From assembly GCA_964448395.1 (NCBI GenBank), contig CAYUWM010000013.1:1-34635 (forward strand): DNA of 34,635 nucleotides. Reading direction: 5' to 3'. The notes beneath the pieces were generated by a model. That model saw only the letters and a program-made list of their open reading frames with translations. It searched no databases and had not been told where the DNA came from. This DNA comes from CAYUWM01 sp964448395. GTDB lineage: Bacteria; Chloroflexota; Dehalococcoidia; E44-bin15. Of this stretch, positions 26,583 through 34,410 are shown in pieces; the first letter of the stretch is position 1; each line of letters opens with the position of its first letter. The position numbers and the translations under genes were made by a program.

Positions 26583-27599
26583 ATGGCTGACAGGGTGGAC
26601 AACGGCGAATGCGTGGTGGAGGTGCGCGGCGCGCTCTCCGACCATACCGAGCAGGGGGTCATGGAACGCTGTTCCGCCGCTACGAGGGACATCGTGCTGG
26701 AGCTGTCCGGCATGGACTTCATGAACAGCGCCGCAGCCGGCATGCTGGTACGGCTGGCGGTGCTGGCGGGGAAAGCGGGGTGGAGGCTGCGGGTGCGGGG
26801 GGTGAGTGAACACTACCGCGAGGTGTTGAGGCTAATCGGGCTGGACGGCGCCATAAGCATCGAGGCGGGCGGCGCGGCGGTGGGGGAGACGCGGGACGCG
26901 GGTAGCTGGGCGGTGGCGGTACCGCGGCTGAGGGTGCCCCAGATGCCCCCGCAGGCGAGGAATATAAATGTAGACGGTCGCCGCGCGGTGGGGCCGGTGG
27001 CAGGCTTCGGCCAGCTATGGCAGAAGACCTACCGCCTCGCCATCGACAAGAGCGACATCAAGCCCGCCGATGCCATACGAGCGCTCAAGGAGAACTTTCC
27101 CTCGTTCCAGCCTCCGTACAATAGATTCTACCCCTCGGCGGCGGGCATCACCCCCGGAGAGATAGTGCTCATCGATTCGTCCACGCCGGGAGGCCCGGTG
27201 TCCACCGGGGTGATGGTGCTGTACGCCGACGACGTGTCCTTCACCTTCATCACCCCACAGGGGCACCCCGAGTCGGGGTGGGTCACCTTCTCCGCCTTCG
27301 AGGAGGGCGGGCGCACCGTGGTACAGGTGCAGGGGCTGGCCCGCGCCGGAGACCCGCTGTACGAGGCCGCCTTCCGCCTCGCCGGATCTAAGATACAGAT
27401 CAGGATATGGACCTATCTGCTCGAATCGCTGGCCAGACACCTCGGCGTGGAGCCCAGGGTGGAGGTCAAGGCCGAGGTGCTGGACGGGAGTGTGCGCTGG
27501 TCGCAGGTGGGCAACTTGTGGCACAACGCGCAGGTGAGGACCCTGCTGTACGTGGCGCTGTCCCCCCTGCGCCGTATATCGAGGATGTTCAAGCGATGA
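26583..27599 (+). CDS. STAS domain fused to a DUF1990-like domain
   Basis: A 338-residue protein. Residues of about 1-90 form a STAS (anti-sigma-antagonist type) domain: CVVEVRGALSD, then IVLELSGMDFMNSAAAGMLV, where S49 corresponds to the phosphorylated Ser of SpoIIAA although the usual DSSG is NSAA. After a Pro-rich linker, residues of about 145-320 resemble DUF1990/SRPBCC-like proteins (QGHPESGWVTFSAFEEGGR, then YEAAFRLAGSKIQIRIW). The start is set by AAGGAGG at 26571-26577; the in-frame ATG 26568 lies just before that site. It is 12 bases upstream of the FAD oxidoreductase. It may couple a STAS switch to binding of a hydrophobic ligand; the function is unknown. Confidence 0.7.
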   Translation: MADRVDNGECVVEVRGALSDHTEQGVMERCSAATRDIVLELSGMDFMNSAAAGMLVRLAVLAGKAGWRLRVRGVSEHYREVLRLIGLDGAISIEAGGAAVGETRDAGSWAVAVPRLRVPQMPPQARNINVDGRRAVGPVAGFGQLWQKTYRLAIDKSDIKPADAIRALKENFPSFQPPYNRFYPSAAGITPGEIVLIDSSTPGGPVSTGVMVLYADDVSFTFITPQGHPESGWVTFSAFEEGGRTVVQVQGLARAGDPLYEAAFRLAGSKIQIRIWTYLLESLARHLGVEPRVEVKAEVLDGSVRWSQVGNLWHNAQVRTLLYVALSPLRRISRMFKR

Positions 27600-27611
27600 G
27601 GATACATAACG

Positions 27612-29024
27612 ATGCCCGCCGCTAATCCGCAGTACGATGCGGTGGTGGTCGGCTCCGGGCCCAATGGGTTGGCCGCTGCCATAACCATGGCGCGTGCCGG
27701 GCGGTCGGTGCTGGTGCTGGAGGCCAGGGAGACCGTCGGCGGGGGCTGCCGCACCGCCGAGCTGACCCTCCCCGGCTACCTGCACGACGTCTGCTCGGCG
27801 ATACACCCGCTGGGAGTATCGTCCCCCTTCTTCCGCTCGCTGGACCTGTCGCCGCACGGCCTGGAGTGGGTACAGCCCGACGTGCCTCTGGCGCACCCGC
27901 TGGATGGCGGCGGCGTTGTGCTGGTGGAGCGCTCCATCGAGAAAACGTGCCAGCGGCTGGGGGGCGACGGCGAGGCGTATTTCAGGCTGATGCAGCCCCT
28001 GTCCCGCAATTGGCTCAGGCTCTCCTCTCGGCTGCTGAGGCCGGTGAGCCTGTCGCCGGGCGCGCTGTCGCTGGTTCCCTTCGGCATGAAGGCCGTCAAG
28101 CCAGCGACCTCCATCGCCCGGGGGCTGTTCGACGGGGAGCCGGCGCGCGCCCTGTTCGCCGGGATGTCGGCGCACTCCATCATGCCGCTGGAGCAGAGGG
28201 GCAGCGCCGCCTACGGGCTGCTGATGTGCACCTCGGCCCACGCCGTCGGCTGGCCGCTGGCCCGCGGAGGGTCGCAGCGCGTCGCCGACGCGCTGGCCGA
28301 CTGTCTGCGGGGCCTCGGCGGCGAGATACGCACCTCTTCCCCCGTGGAACGCCTTGACGAGCTGCCGCCGCACCGGGTCGCCCTGCTCGACATCACGCCG
28401 CGGCAGCTATTGCGGATGGTCGGCGACCGCCTGCCGGCGGGGTACCGCAAACGCCTCGGCAACTATAAGTACGGCCCCGGCGTGTTCAAGGTGGACTGGG
28501 CGCTGGAGGCACCGATACCATGGCAGGCAGCGGAGTGCTCGCGAGCGGCGACGGTGCACCTGGGGGGAACGCTGGAGGAGGTCGCCGCTGCCGAGCGAGC
28601 CGTGCATCAGGGCAATATCCCCGAGAGGCCGATGGTGATACTGGCGCAGCAGACCCTATTCGATCCATCGCGCGCCCCGGAGGGCAGGCACACCGCATGG
28701 GCCTACTGCCACGTGCCCCACGGCTCGGATGAGGACATAACCGGCAGGATCGAGGCGCAGGTGGAGCGCTTCGCCCCCGGCTTCGGCGACCGGATACTGG
28801 AACGCAGCGTCATGTGTCCCGCCGACCTGGAGGCGTACAACCCCAACAACGTGGGCGGGGACATCGCCGCCGGGCGCATGGACCTGCGGCGCATGCTGAT
28901 GCGCAACGCGTACGTCACGCCGCTACGAGATGTCTACATCTGCTCGTCGTGGATGCCCCCCGGACCCGGGGTGCACGGCATGAGCGGCTACCACGCCGCG
29001 CGAGCCGCCTTGCGCCGGCGTTGA
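27612..29024 (+). CDS. CrtI-like FAD-dependent oxidoreductase (phytoene desaturase family)
   Basis: A 470-residue flavoprotein of the COG1233 group. The N-terminal dinucleotide fold is VVVGSGPNGLAAAITMARAG, then VLVLEARETVGGGCRT. The C-terminal FAD-binding block is NVGGDIAAG, followed by VTPLRDVYICSSWMPPGPG and VHGMSGYHAARAAL. The length is normal. Relatives desaturate or isomerise carotenoids, retinol and other hydrophobic polyenes, but many bacterial members have unknown substrates and no other carotenoid gene is near. It lies 12 bases after the STAS fusion and is probably co-translated. A new promoter begins just before its stop codon. Confidence 0.85.
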   Translation: MPAANPQYDAVVVGSGPNGLAAAITMARAGRSVLVLEARETVGGGCRTAELTLPGYLHDVCSAIHPLGVSSPFFRSLDLSPHGLEWVQPDVPLAHPLDGGGVVLVERSIEKTCQRLGGDGEAYFRLMQPLSRNWLRLSSRLLRPVSLSPGALSLVPFGMKAVKPATSIARGLFDGEPARALFAGMSAHSIMPLEQRGSAAYGLLMCTSAHAVGWPLARGGSQRVADALADCLRGLGGEIRTSSPVERLDELPPHRVALLDITPRQLLRMVGDRLPAGYRKRLGNYKYGPGVFKVDWALEAPIPWQAAECSRAATVHLGGTLEEVAAAERAVHQGNIPERPMVILAQQTLFDPSRAPEGRHTAWAYCHVPHGSDEDITGRIEAQVERFAPGFGDRILERSVMCPADLEAYNPNNVGGDIAAGRMDLRRMLMRNAYVTPLRDVYICSSWMPPGPGVHGMSGYHAARAALRRR

Positions 29025-29050
29025 CACGGCACATACGCCTGCCATATCAT
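29021..29050 (+). promoter_or_regulatory. Promoter of the MaoC-SDR-DUF1330-MetV-like operon
   Basis: TTGACA at 29021-29026 (overlapping the preceding stop codon), an 18-base spacer and TATCAT at 29045-29050, about 36 bases before ATG 29086. Confidence 0.7.
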
Positions 29051-29055
29051 TCACT
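29038..29055 (+). repeat. Promoter repeat copy 2
   Basis: Exact 18-base match to 26525-26542, again centred on the -10 element. Confidence 0.8.
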
Positions 29056-29085
29056 ATACACGCCATCACAACTCGGGAGGAATAC

Positions 29086-29532
29086 ATGGACGACACCTAC
29101 CTTGAAGATATCGATCCGGGTCACACGTTCCCCATCGGGGAGCACACCTGCGACCGCGAGGAGATGATCGAGTTCGCCAGCAAGTGGGACCCGCAGCCGT
29201 TCCACCTGGACGCGGCTGTAGCGGCGGAGCACCCCGTCGGGGATATCATCGCCTCATCCAGCTACACCCTGTCGGTCATCACCAAGCTCATTGGGGAGAA
29301 CCTGCGTATAAAGACCCTCGGCCTCATGGAGCTTGAACGGGTGAGGATACTCGGCCCGGTGCGCCCCGGCGACCACCTGACCGTGACGGCACAGTGGCTG
29401 GAGAAGCGAGAGTCGCGCACCAAGCCCGACCGCGGCATCGTGCGCTCCAGCGTGGATGTGCGCAACCAGCACGACGAGACAGTCCTTAGCTACACCTCCA
29501 CCATCATGGTAGTGAAGCGCGGCGACACATGA
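29086..29532 (+). CDS. MaoC-like hydratase / hotdog-fold protein
   Basis: A 148-residue hotdog-fold protein of the MaoC/(R)-specific enoyl-CoA hydratase group. The active-site pattern is present with D35 and H40 (KWDPQPFHLD), followed by DIIASSSYTLSVI and VRPGDHLTVTAQW. Relatives hydrate trans-2-enoyl-CoA to (R)-3-hydroxyacyl-CoA, or act in polyketide or dicarboxylate routes. A GGGAGG site precedes the ATG. It is the first gene of an operon with an SDR 19 bases on. Together they could interconvert enoyl-, hydroxy- and ketoacyl-CoA, which is inference. Confidence 0.85.
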   Translation: MDDTYLEDIDPGHTFPIGEHTCDREEMIEFASKWDPQPFHLDAAVAAEHPVGDIIASSSYTLSVITKLIGENLRIKTLGLMELERVRILGPVRPGDHLTVTAQWLEKRESRTKPDRGIVRSSVDVRNQHDETVLSYTSTIMVVKRGDT

Positions 29533-29551
29533 TACGGAGAGGAAACTCGAC

Positions 29552-30418
29552 ATGACCGATAACAAGCTGCGTGCATACGATGGGGCGACGGCGGTGGTGA
29601 CCGGCGCCGCCTCCGGCATCGGGCGGGCGCTGGCGGTGGAACTGGCGCGGCGCGGCGCCGACGTCGTCATCGCCGATCTGCAGGCGGAGCTTGCCGAGCG
29701 GACGGCGGAATCGATACGGGCGTCGGGATGCAAGGCGCAGGCGGTGGAACTCGACGTGCGCGATTACGCTGCGGTAGAGAAGCTGCTAAAGGACACGGCG
29801 GAGCGCACCGGGCGGCTGGACTACATGTTCAACAACGCCGGAATCGTCATAACCGGGCCCGCCCTGTACCACACTATCGAAAACTGGAACAATATCATAG
29901 ACATTAACCTGCGCGGCGTTGTCAACGGGGCCCATGCGGCGTACCAGATCATGTACCAGCAGAGGTTCGGGCACATCGTAAGCACCGCGTCGCTGGCCGG
30001 GCTTACGCTGGGGCTGGGGGAGATAGCATACGCCACCACCAAGTTCGGCGTGGTGGGCCTTACCAAGTGTCTGCGAACTGAGGCGGCGCTGTGGGGCGTG
30101 CGGGTCAGCGTGCTGTGCCCCGGACTGATACGCACCGAGGTACTGGACGACGCCGGGGTCTATGGCAAAAACCTCCCCGGGATGTCGCAGGGGCAGAGGA
30201 AACAAACTGTAGAGAGGTTCCGACCCATGGACCCTGCGGCGTTCGCCCGCAAGGCGCTGGATGCCGTCGCCAGGAACAAGCCGATCATCGTCCTGCCGTG
30301 GTGGTGGCGCGTATGGTGGTGGGCCGACCGGATATCACCGTCGCTGGTGATGTGGTTCTTCCAGAAGCAGGTGGAACGTATCAAGCGCGACATAGACCGG
30401 GAGCAGCAACAGGGCTAG
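29552..30418 (+). CDS. Short-chain dehydrogenase/reductase
   Basis: A 288-residue classical SDR. It has the cofactor motif TGAASGIGRAL, an acidic residue after strand 2 (VVIADLQ) suggesting NAD(H) preference, the structural NNAGIV, and the catalytic S147, Y160 and K164 (IAYATTKFG). The C-terminal extension is hydrophobic and aromatic (PWWWRVWWWADRISPSLVMWFF) and then basic, which could dock the enzyme at the membrane or a lipid substrate. GAGAGGAAA precedes the ATG. The substrate is probably a hydroxyacyl or other hydrophobic alcohol. Confidence 0.9.
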   Translation: MTDNKLRAYDGATAVVTGAASGIGRALAVELARRGADVVIADLQAELAERTAESIRASGCKAQAVELDVRDYAAVEKLLKDTAERTGRLDYMFNNAGIVITGPALYHTIENWNNIIDINLRGVVNGAHAAYQIMYQQRFGHIVSTASLAGLTLGLGEIAYATTKFGVVGLTKCLRTEAALWGVRVSVLCPGLIRTEVLDDAGVYGKNLPGMSQGQRKQTVERFRPMDPAAFARKALDAVARNKPIIVLPWWWRVWWWADRISPSLVMWFFQKQVERIKRDIDREQQQG

Positions 30419-30445
30419 CTCGATAAGATAGCGTTGGAGGCGACC

Positions 30446-30736
30446 ATGACCTGTTACCTGATTGCCCAGATAAATGTCCACGACCGCGAGGGATACAGGA
30501 AATACCTCGAAGGCTTCGACCAGGTGTTCAAGGATTACGACGGCGCCATCCTCGCCGCCGACAAGGAGCCGGATGTACTGGAAGGCCAGTGGCCCTACCA
30601 GCGCACGGTGCTGATGAGCTTCCGCGACATGCAGGAGGCCAGGCGGTGGTACGATTCGCCGCAGTACCAGGCGCTGGCCATGCAGCGGCAGGGTGCCTCA
30701 GATTCGAATATCGTGCTGGTCAGGGGCATGGAATGA
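30446..30736 (+). CDS. DUF1330-like small protein
   Basis: A 96-residue dimeric alpha/beta-barrel-type protein with YLIAQINVHDREGYRKYLEG, GAILAADKEPDVLEGQWPY and MSFRDMQEARRWYDSPQYQ, the DUF1330 pattern. No reaction is established for the family. The start at 30446 is set by GGAGG (30436-30440); a TTG at 30434 is upstream in frame but precedes the site. The stop overlaps the next start in ATGA, so it is tightly coupled to the MetV-like gene. Confidence 0.82.
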   Translation: MTCYLIAQINVHDREGYRKYLEGFDQVFKDYDGAILAADKEPDVLEGQWPYQRTVLMSFRDMQEARRWYDSPQYQALAMQRQGASDSNIVLVRGME

Positions 30737-31539
30737 TCAAGACGGTGTGGAAACCGCGCTCCGAGCTGGAACTGTCGCTGCGCGACGTCAACAGGGTGGC
30801 GCTGATAAGCTGCGGCACCTGCGCCAATATAATCGATACCGGCGGCGAGACCGGGCTCAGGGTGATGCGTGAGCTGGTACAGGGGATGGGCAAGGAGGTG
30901 ACCTTCGAGGGTATCGCCATAGCCTGCTGCGCCGAGGAGTTGATGCGTCCCCTGTTCAAGATGTACGCTGGCCCCCTGTCGAAGAGCGACGCGATGGTGG
31001 TCATCAGCTGCGCCGGAGGGGTGAAGGCCGCCGTGCTGTGCAGCCCCGGCCTGCCGGTTATCGCCGCCCTCGACACCATCGGCAGCGCGCCGGTATCCTT
31101 CCAGGACACGCCGGTGAACAGGAGCGCGTGCAGCGCGTGCGGGCAGTGCGTGCTGACCTTCACCGGCGGCATCTGCCCCATCGGCGAGTGCCCCTCCAAA
31201 CGCAAGTACTCCCCCTGCGACAAGGCACCGACGGAAGGCACCAGATGCGGTGTGGTGCCGGAGCGGGACTGCGTGTGGGTGGAGATACGGCAGCGCGGCA
31301 ACATGCAGGCGCTGGCCGAGCTGGAGCGGATACACAAGGCCGAGGAGGACAGCCTGTTCACCCCGGTGGTTCGCATTGCGCCCCCGCCCAAGGGGAGGTC
31401 CGCGCTCAAGACGGTAGCGCACGTCCTACTGCTGGACCGGCTGGGGAACTACTTTGCCAAGCTGATGCTCTCCGGCTTCACCCGGTTCTACTCATACACC
31501 ATACGCAAATACAAGGACGCACAGGAGATACAGTCCTAG
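30733..31539 (+). CDS. MetV-like methylenetetrahydrofolate reductase C-terminal (Cys-rich) protein
   Basis: A 268-residue protein of the MTHFR_C family, the Fe-S or zinc subunit that accompanies MetF in acetogens and relatives. Its cysteines are C27-x2-C30, C65-C66, C93, C103, then C133-x2-C136-x2-C139-x8-C148-x4-C153-x8-C162, enough for two [4Fe-4S] clusters. Residues of about 190-268 form an extension (RIAPPPKGRSALKTVAHVLL, then FTRFYSYTIRKYK) beyond the usual MetV end. ATG 30733 overlaps the DUF1330 stop. No MetF gene is in the window, so it may serve a distant MetF or a different electron-transfer reaction. The stop overlaps that of the convergent ATPase. Confidence 0.82.
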   Translation: MIKTVWKPRSELELSLRDVNRVALISCGTCANIIDTGGETGLRVMRELVQGMGKEVTFEGIAIACCAEELMRPLFKMYAGPLSKSDAMVVISCAGGVKAAVLCSPGLPVIAALDTIGSAPVSFQDTPVNRSACSACGQCVLTFTGGICPIGECPSKRKYSPCDKAPTEGTRCGVVPERDCVWVEIRQRGNMQALAELERIHKAEEDSLFTPVVRIAPPPKGRSALKTVAHVLLLDRLGNYFAKLMLSGFTRFYSYTIRKYKDAQEIQS

Positions 31540-34229
31540 GCCGGACCCCACTTGCCGCGGGAGAACAGCCGCGGCAGAAAGACCTTACGCAGCTCCTCGA
31601 CCACGAACAGGCCGGCACCGGCGGCCAGCGCTATGCCCCAGTCGGATGCGCCCAGCGGCACGGTGCGGAACGCCGTCTGCAGGAACGGCACGTAGACTAT
31701 CGCGATCTGCAGCAGCACCGCGCCGGATATCGCCAGCACCAGCCAGCGGTTGCGCAGCAGCCCCAGACTGAACGCGGTGCGCTCGTCGTTGCGGGCGTTG
31801 AAGGCGCGGAACCACTCGAAGCACACCATGGTGCAGAAGGCCAGGGTGCGGGCCTCCTCCAGCCCCGCACGGGGGAAGGCCCAGTTGAACACCAGGTAGA
31901 TGCCCACGCCCATCAGCAGCGCCAGGTAGGCGATGCGCAGCATCATGCCGGGGTAGATCAGTCCCGCTGATGGGTGGCGCGGCGGGGCGTCCAGCTCCTC
32001 GCCGGTCCTGGGCTCCATGCCCAGCGGGATGGACACGGTGGCATCAGTGGCAACATTGACCCACAGCAGCTGCACCGCCAGCAGTGGCGCCTGGCCGGCC
32101 GCGGCGAGGGTGATGGTCAGCGCCAGCAGCTCCCCAAGATTGGCGCTGAGGATGAAGAACAGCACGTTGCGCAGGCGGTTGAATATGACCCGCCCCTCCT
32201 CGACGGCGGCCACCACTGAGGCGAAGTTGTCGTCTGCCAGCACCATGTCGGAGGCCTCCTTGGCAACGTCGGTGCCCTTGATGCCCATGGCCACGCCGAT
32301 GTCCGCCGCCTTGAGTGCCGGGGCGTCGTTCACGCCGTCACCGGTCATCGCCACCACGTAACCCCGGCGCTTCAGCGCGTTCACTATCTTGAGCTTCTGC
32401 AGCGGCTCCACCCGGGCGAACACCGAGATACCATCGATCTGCTCCGCCAGCTCGTCGTCGCTCATCACCTCCAGCTCCGCGCCCAGCACCGCCCGCCCCG
32501 GCGGCAGCCCCACCTGCCGCGCGATCGCCTCCGCCGTCAGCCGCTGGTCGCCGGTGATCATCATCACCTTGATGCCCGCCCGCCGGCACTGCTGCACCGC
32601 CCGCACCGCCTCCTCGCGCGGTATGTCGAACATGCCCACCAGCCCCACGAACGTCAGCCTGCCGTTGAAATCCGCCTCCCTCAGTTCGTCCGTGTCCGGC
32701 GACAGCTCGGCGTATGCTATGCCCAGCACCCGCATGCCGGCCTGCGCCAGCGACCCGTTCTCGTGCAGCAGCTTGTCCCTGCGGCCATCGTCGAGCGATA
32801 CCGGTTCGCCGCCCTCCAGCACGTGCGTGCTCATCGACAGCAGCCGCTCCGCCGAGCCCTTGACGTAGGCGACCCGTCTGCCGCTCCTGTCGTGGAGAGT
32901 GGCCATGTACTGCCGCTCGCTCTGGAACGGGATCTCGCCGATGCGGGGGGATGAACCCTCCAGCGACTCGCGGGCCACCCCCGCCTTGCCTGCGGCCACC
33001 GCCAGCGCGCTCTCCGTGGGGTCGCCCACCACGCTGCCGAAGGCGCCGTCCTGCCAGCCGAGCAGGCTGTCGTTGCACAGGGCGCCGATCTCCAGCAGCA
33101 GGGCGAGATCGGCGTGGTCTCGCGGGTTGACCGGCTTGCCGTCGCGATGGAACTCGCCATCCACCGAACGCGACCCGCCGGTGACGTCGTACCCCGTGCC
33201 GTTCACGTAGATGCGCCTCACCGTCATCTCGTTCAGCGTCAGCGTGCCGGTCTTGTCCGAGCAGATGTGTGTGGCCGAGCCCAGCGTCTCCACCGCCACC
33301 AGGCGGCGGACGATGGCGTTGCGCCGCGCCATGGCGTGCATCCCGATGGCCAGCACTACGGTGACCACCGCCGGCAGGCCCTCGGGTATGGCCGACACCG
33401 CAGCGGCCACCGCCACCAGGAAGATGTCCAGCAGCTCCAGCCCCTGCACAACGCCGATGACCACCAGCAGGGCGCACAGCCCCAGGAACAGCAACAGGAT
33501 GAAGCGGCTGAGCCGGGCTATGCCCCGCTGCAGCGGCGTCGGCTCCTGCTCCACCTCCTCCAGCGCAGTCACGATGCGGCCCATCTCGGTGGCGGGCCCG
33601 GTGGCTACCACCGCCGCGGTCGCCCTGCCGGAGGTGACCACCGTGCCCATGTGTACCATGTTGACCCTGTCGGCCAGCGTTACATCCCCATCGAGCGCGT
33701 GGCTGCGCTTCTCCACCGCCACCGACTCGCCGGTGAGCATCGACTCGTCCACGCTCAGGTTAGACGACTCCAGCAGGCGGGCGTCGGACGGAACCCTGTC
33801 CCCCGCCTCCAGCCTGACGATGTCGCCGGGCACCACCTCTCGCGCTGGAACCAGGTGCACCTGCGAGCCGCGCAGCACCTTGGCCCGCGGCGCCGTCAGC
33901 TTGAGCAGCGCCTCCATCGCCCGCTCCGAGCGCGACTCCTGCACGTAGCCGATGACGGCGTTTATCAGCAGCACCCCGGCGATGACGCCGGCGTCGATGT
34001 AGTGCCCCACCGCCGCCGATACCGCTACCGCACCCAGCAATACGTATATCAGCGGGCTGAGGAACTGCCTCAGGAAGAGGACTACCGCCGGCGCTTTCCT
34101 CTTGCGCGGTAGCTCGTTGGGGCCGTGCTGCGCCAGCCGTGACGCGGCTTCCGCTGCGTCGAGGCCGTTCCGGGAAGCCCCCAGCTTCTCCAGCGCCCCT
34201 TCGGTGGTGAGGTTGTACCAATTGTCCAT
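31536..34229 (-). CDS. Cation-transporting P-type ATPase (P2, Ca2+-pump-like)
   Basis: An 897-residue pump with an N-terminal cation-ATPase domain (TTEGALEKLGASRNGL), the actuator TGES motif, PEGLP in M4, phosphorylation site D325 (SDKTGTLT), TGDQRLTAEAIARQVG and the hinge TGDGVNDAPALKAADIG. Ca2+-pump ligand positions are kept: Glu in PEGLP, N and E in M5 (SANLGELLAL), and N, T and D in M6 (WVNVATDA). Export of Ca2+ or Mn2+ is likely. ATG 34229 is preferred over TTG 34244, because the promoter -10 at 34247-34252 places the transcript start inside the TTG version. It is convergent with the MetV-like gene; the two stops share CTAG. Confidence 0.92.
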   Translation of the reverse strand: MDNWYNLTTEGALEKLGASRNGLDAAEAASRLAQHGPNELPRKRKAPAVVLFLRQFLSPLIYVLLGAVAVSAAVGHYIDAGVIAGVLLINAVIGYVQESRSERAMEALLKLTAPRAKVLRGSQVHLVPAREVVPGDIVRLEAGDRVPSDARLLESSNLSVDESMLTGESVAVEKRSHALDGDVTLADRVNMVHMGTVVTSGRATAAVVATGPATEMGRIVTALEEVEQEPTPLQRGIARLSRFILLLFLGLCALLVVIGVVQGLELLDIFLVAVAAAVSAIPEGLPAVVTVVLAIGMHAMARRNAIVRRLVAVETLGSATHICSDKTGTLTLNEMTVRRIYVNGTGYDVTGGSRSVDGEFHRDGKPVNPRDHADLALLLEIGALCNDSLLGWQDGAFGSVVGDPTESALAVAAGKAGVARESLEGSSPRIGEIPFQSERQYMATLHDRSGRRVAYVKGSAERLLSMSTHVLEGGEPVSLDDGRRDKLLHENGSLAQAGMRVLGIAYAELSPDTDELREADFNGRLTFVGLVGMFDIPREEAVRAVQQCRRAGIKVMMITGDQRLTAEAIARQVGLPPGRAVLGAELEVMSDDELAEQIDGISVFARVEPLQKLKIVNALKRRGYVVAMTGDGVNDAPALKAADIGVAMGIKGTDVAKEASDMVLADDNFASVVAAVEEGRVIFNRLRNVLFFILSANLGELLALTITLAAAGQAPLLAVQLLWVNVATDATVSIPLGMEPRTGEELDAPPRHPSAGLIYPGMMLRIAYLALLMGVGIYLVFNWAFPRAGLEEARTLAFCTMVCFEWFRAFNARNDERTAFSLGLLRNRWLVLAISGAVLLQIAIVYVPFLQTAFRTVPLGASDWGIALAAGAGLFVVEELRKVFLPRLFSRGKWGPA
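31553..31576. terminator. GC-rich hairpin at the convergent gene ends
   Basis: TGCCGCGG (31553-31560) pairs with CCGCGGCA (31569-31576) around an 8-base loop, inside the last codons of the ATPase and 13 bases past the MetV-like stop. No T-tract is present. It could end the + strand operon or pause both transcripts. Confidence 0.4.
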
Positions 34230-34246
34230 GCGGTTGACTCTCAACC

Positions 34247-34275
34247 ATTGTATGTGCGTCAGGACACCAAATCAA
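34247..34275 (-). promoter_or_regulatory. Promoter of the P-type ATPase
   Basis: On the minus strand, TTGATT (34275-34270), a 17-base spacer and TACAAT (34252-34247). Transcription would start near 34240, giving a leader of about 11 bases. Confidence 0.65.
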
Positions 34276-34410
34276 GCGCCCTTAAACAAAGTTCCGAGTT
34301 TTGCACCATTTCTGCCGCCCTTGCCACAATGGTCGTCCAGGTCTAAGTTCGAGTTATACTGTGTGTGTGAGGTATAAGGGAGTGCGGTTTCTCATTACCT
34401 CAAAGTGCTG

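Noticed and set aside
27015..28373. 452-codon minus-strand frame opposite the STAS fusion and FAD oxidoreductase
   Set aside because: Arg/Gly/His-rich with no recognisable motif. It spans two real + strand genes.
30589..30732. Longer N-terminus for the MetV-like protein
   Set aside because: The extra residues are a shifted reading of the DUF1330 gene. ATG 30733 in an ATGA overlap is a better start.
32338..33477. 379-codon minus-strand frame within the P-type ATPase
   Set aside because: A shifted frame of the same strand as the ATPase with Gly/Arg-rich composition. The ATPase frame has all family motifs.
34368..34402. TGAGGTA/TACCTCA inverted repeat as a terminator of the ABC gene
   Set aside because: A 7-bp stem with a loop of about 21 bases and no T-tract on the minus strand.
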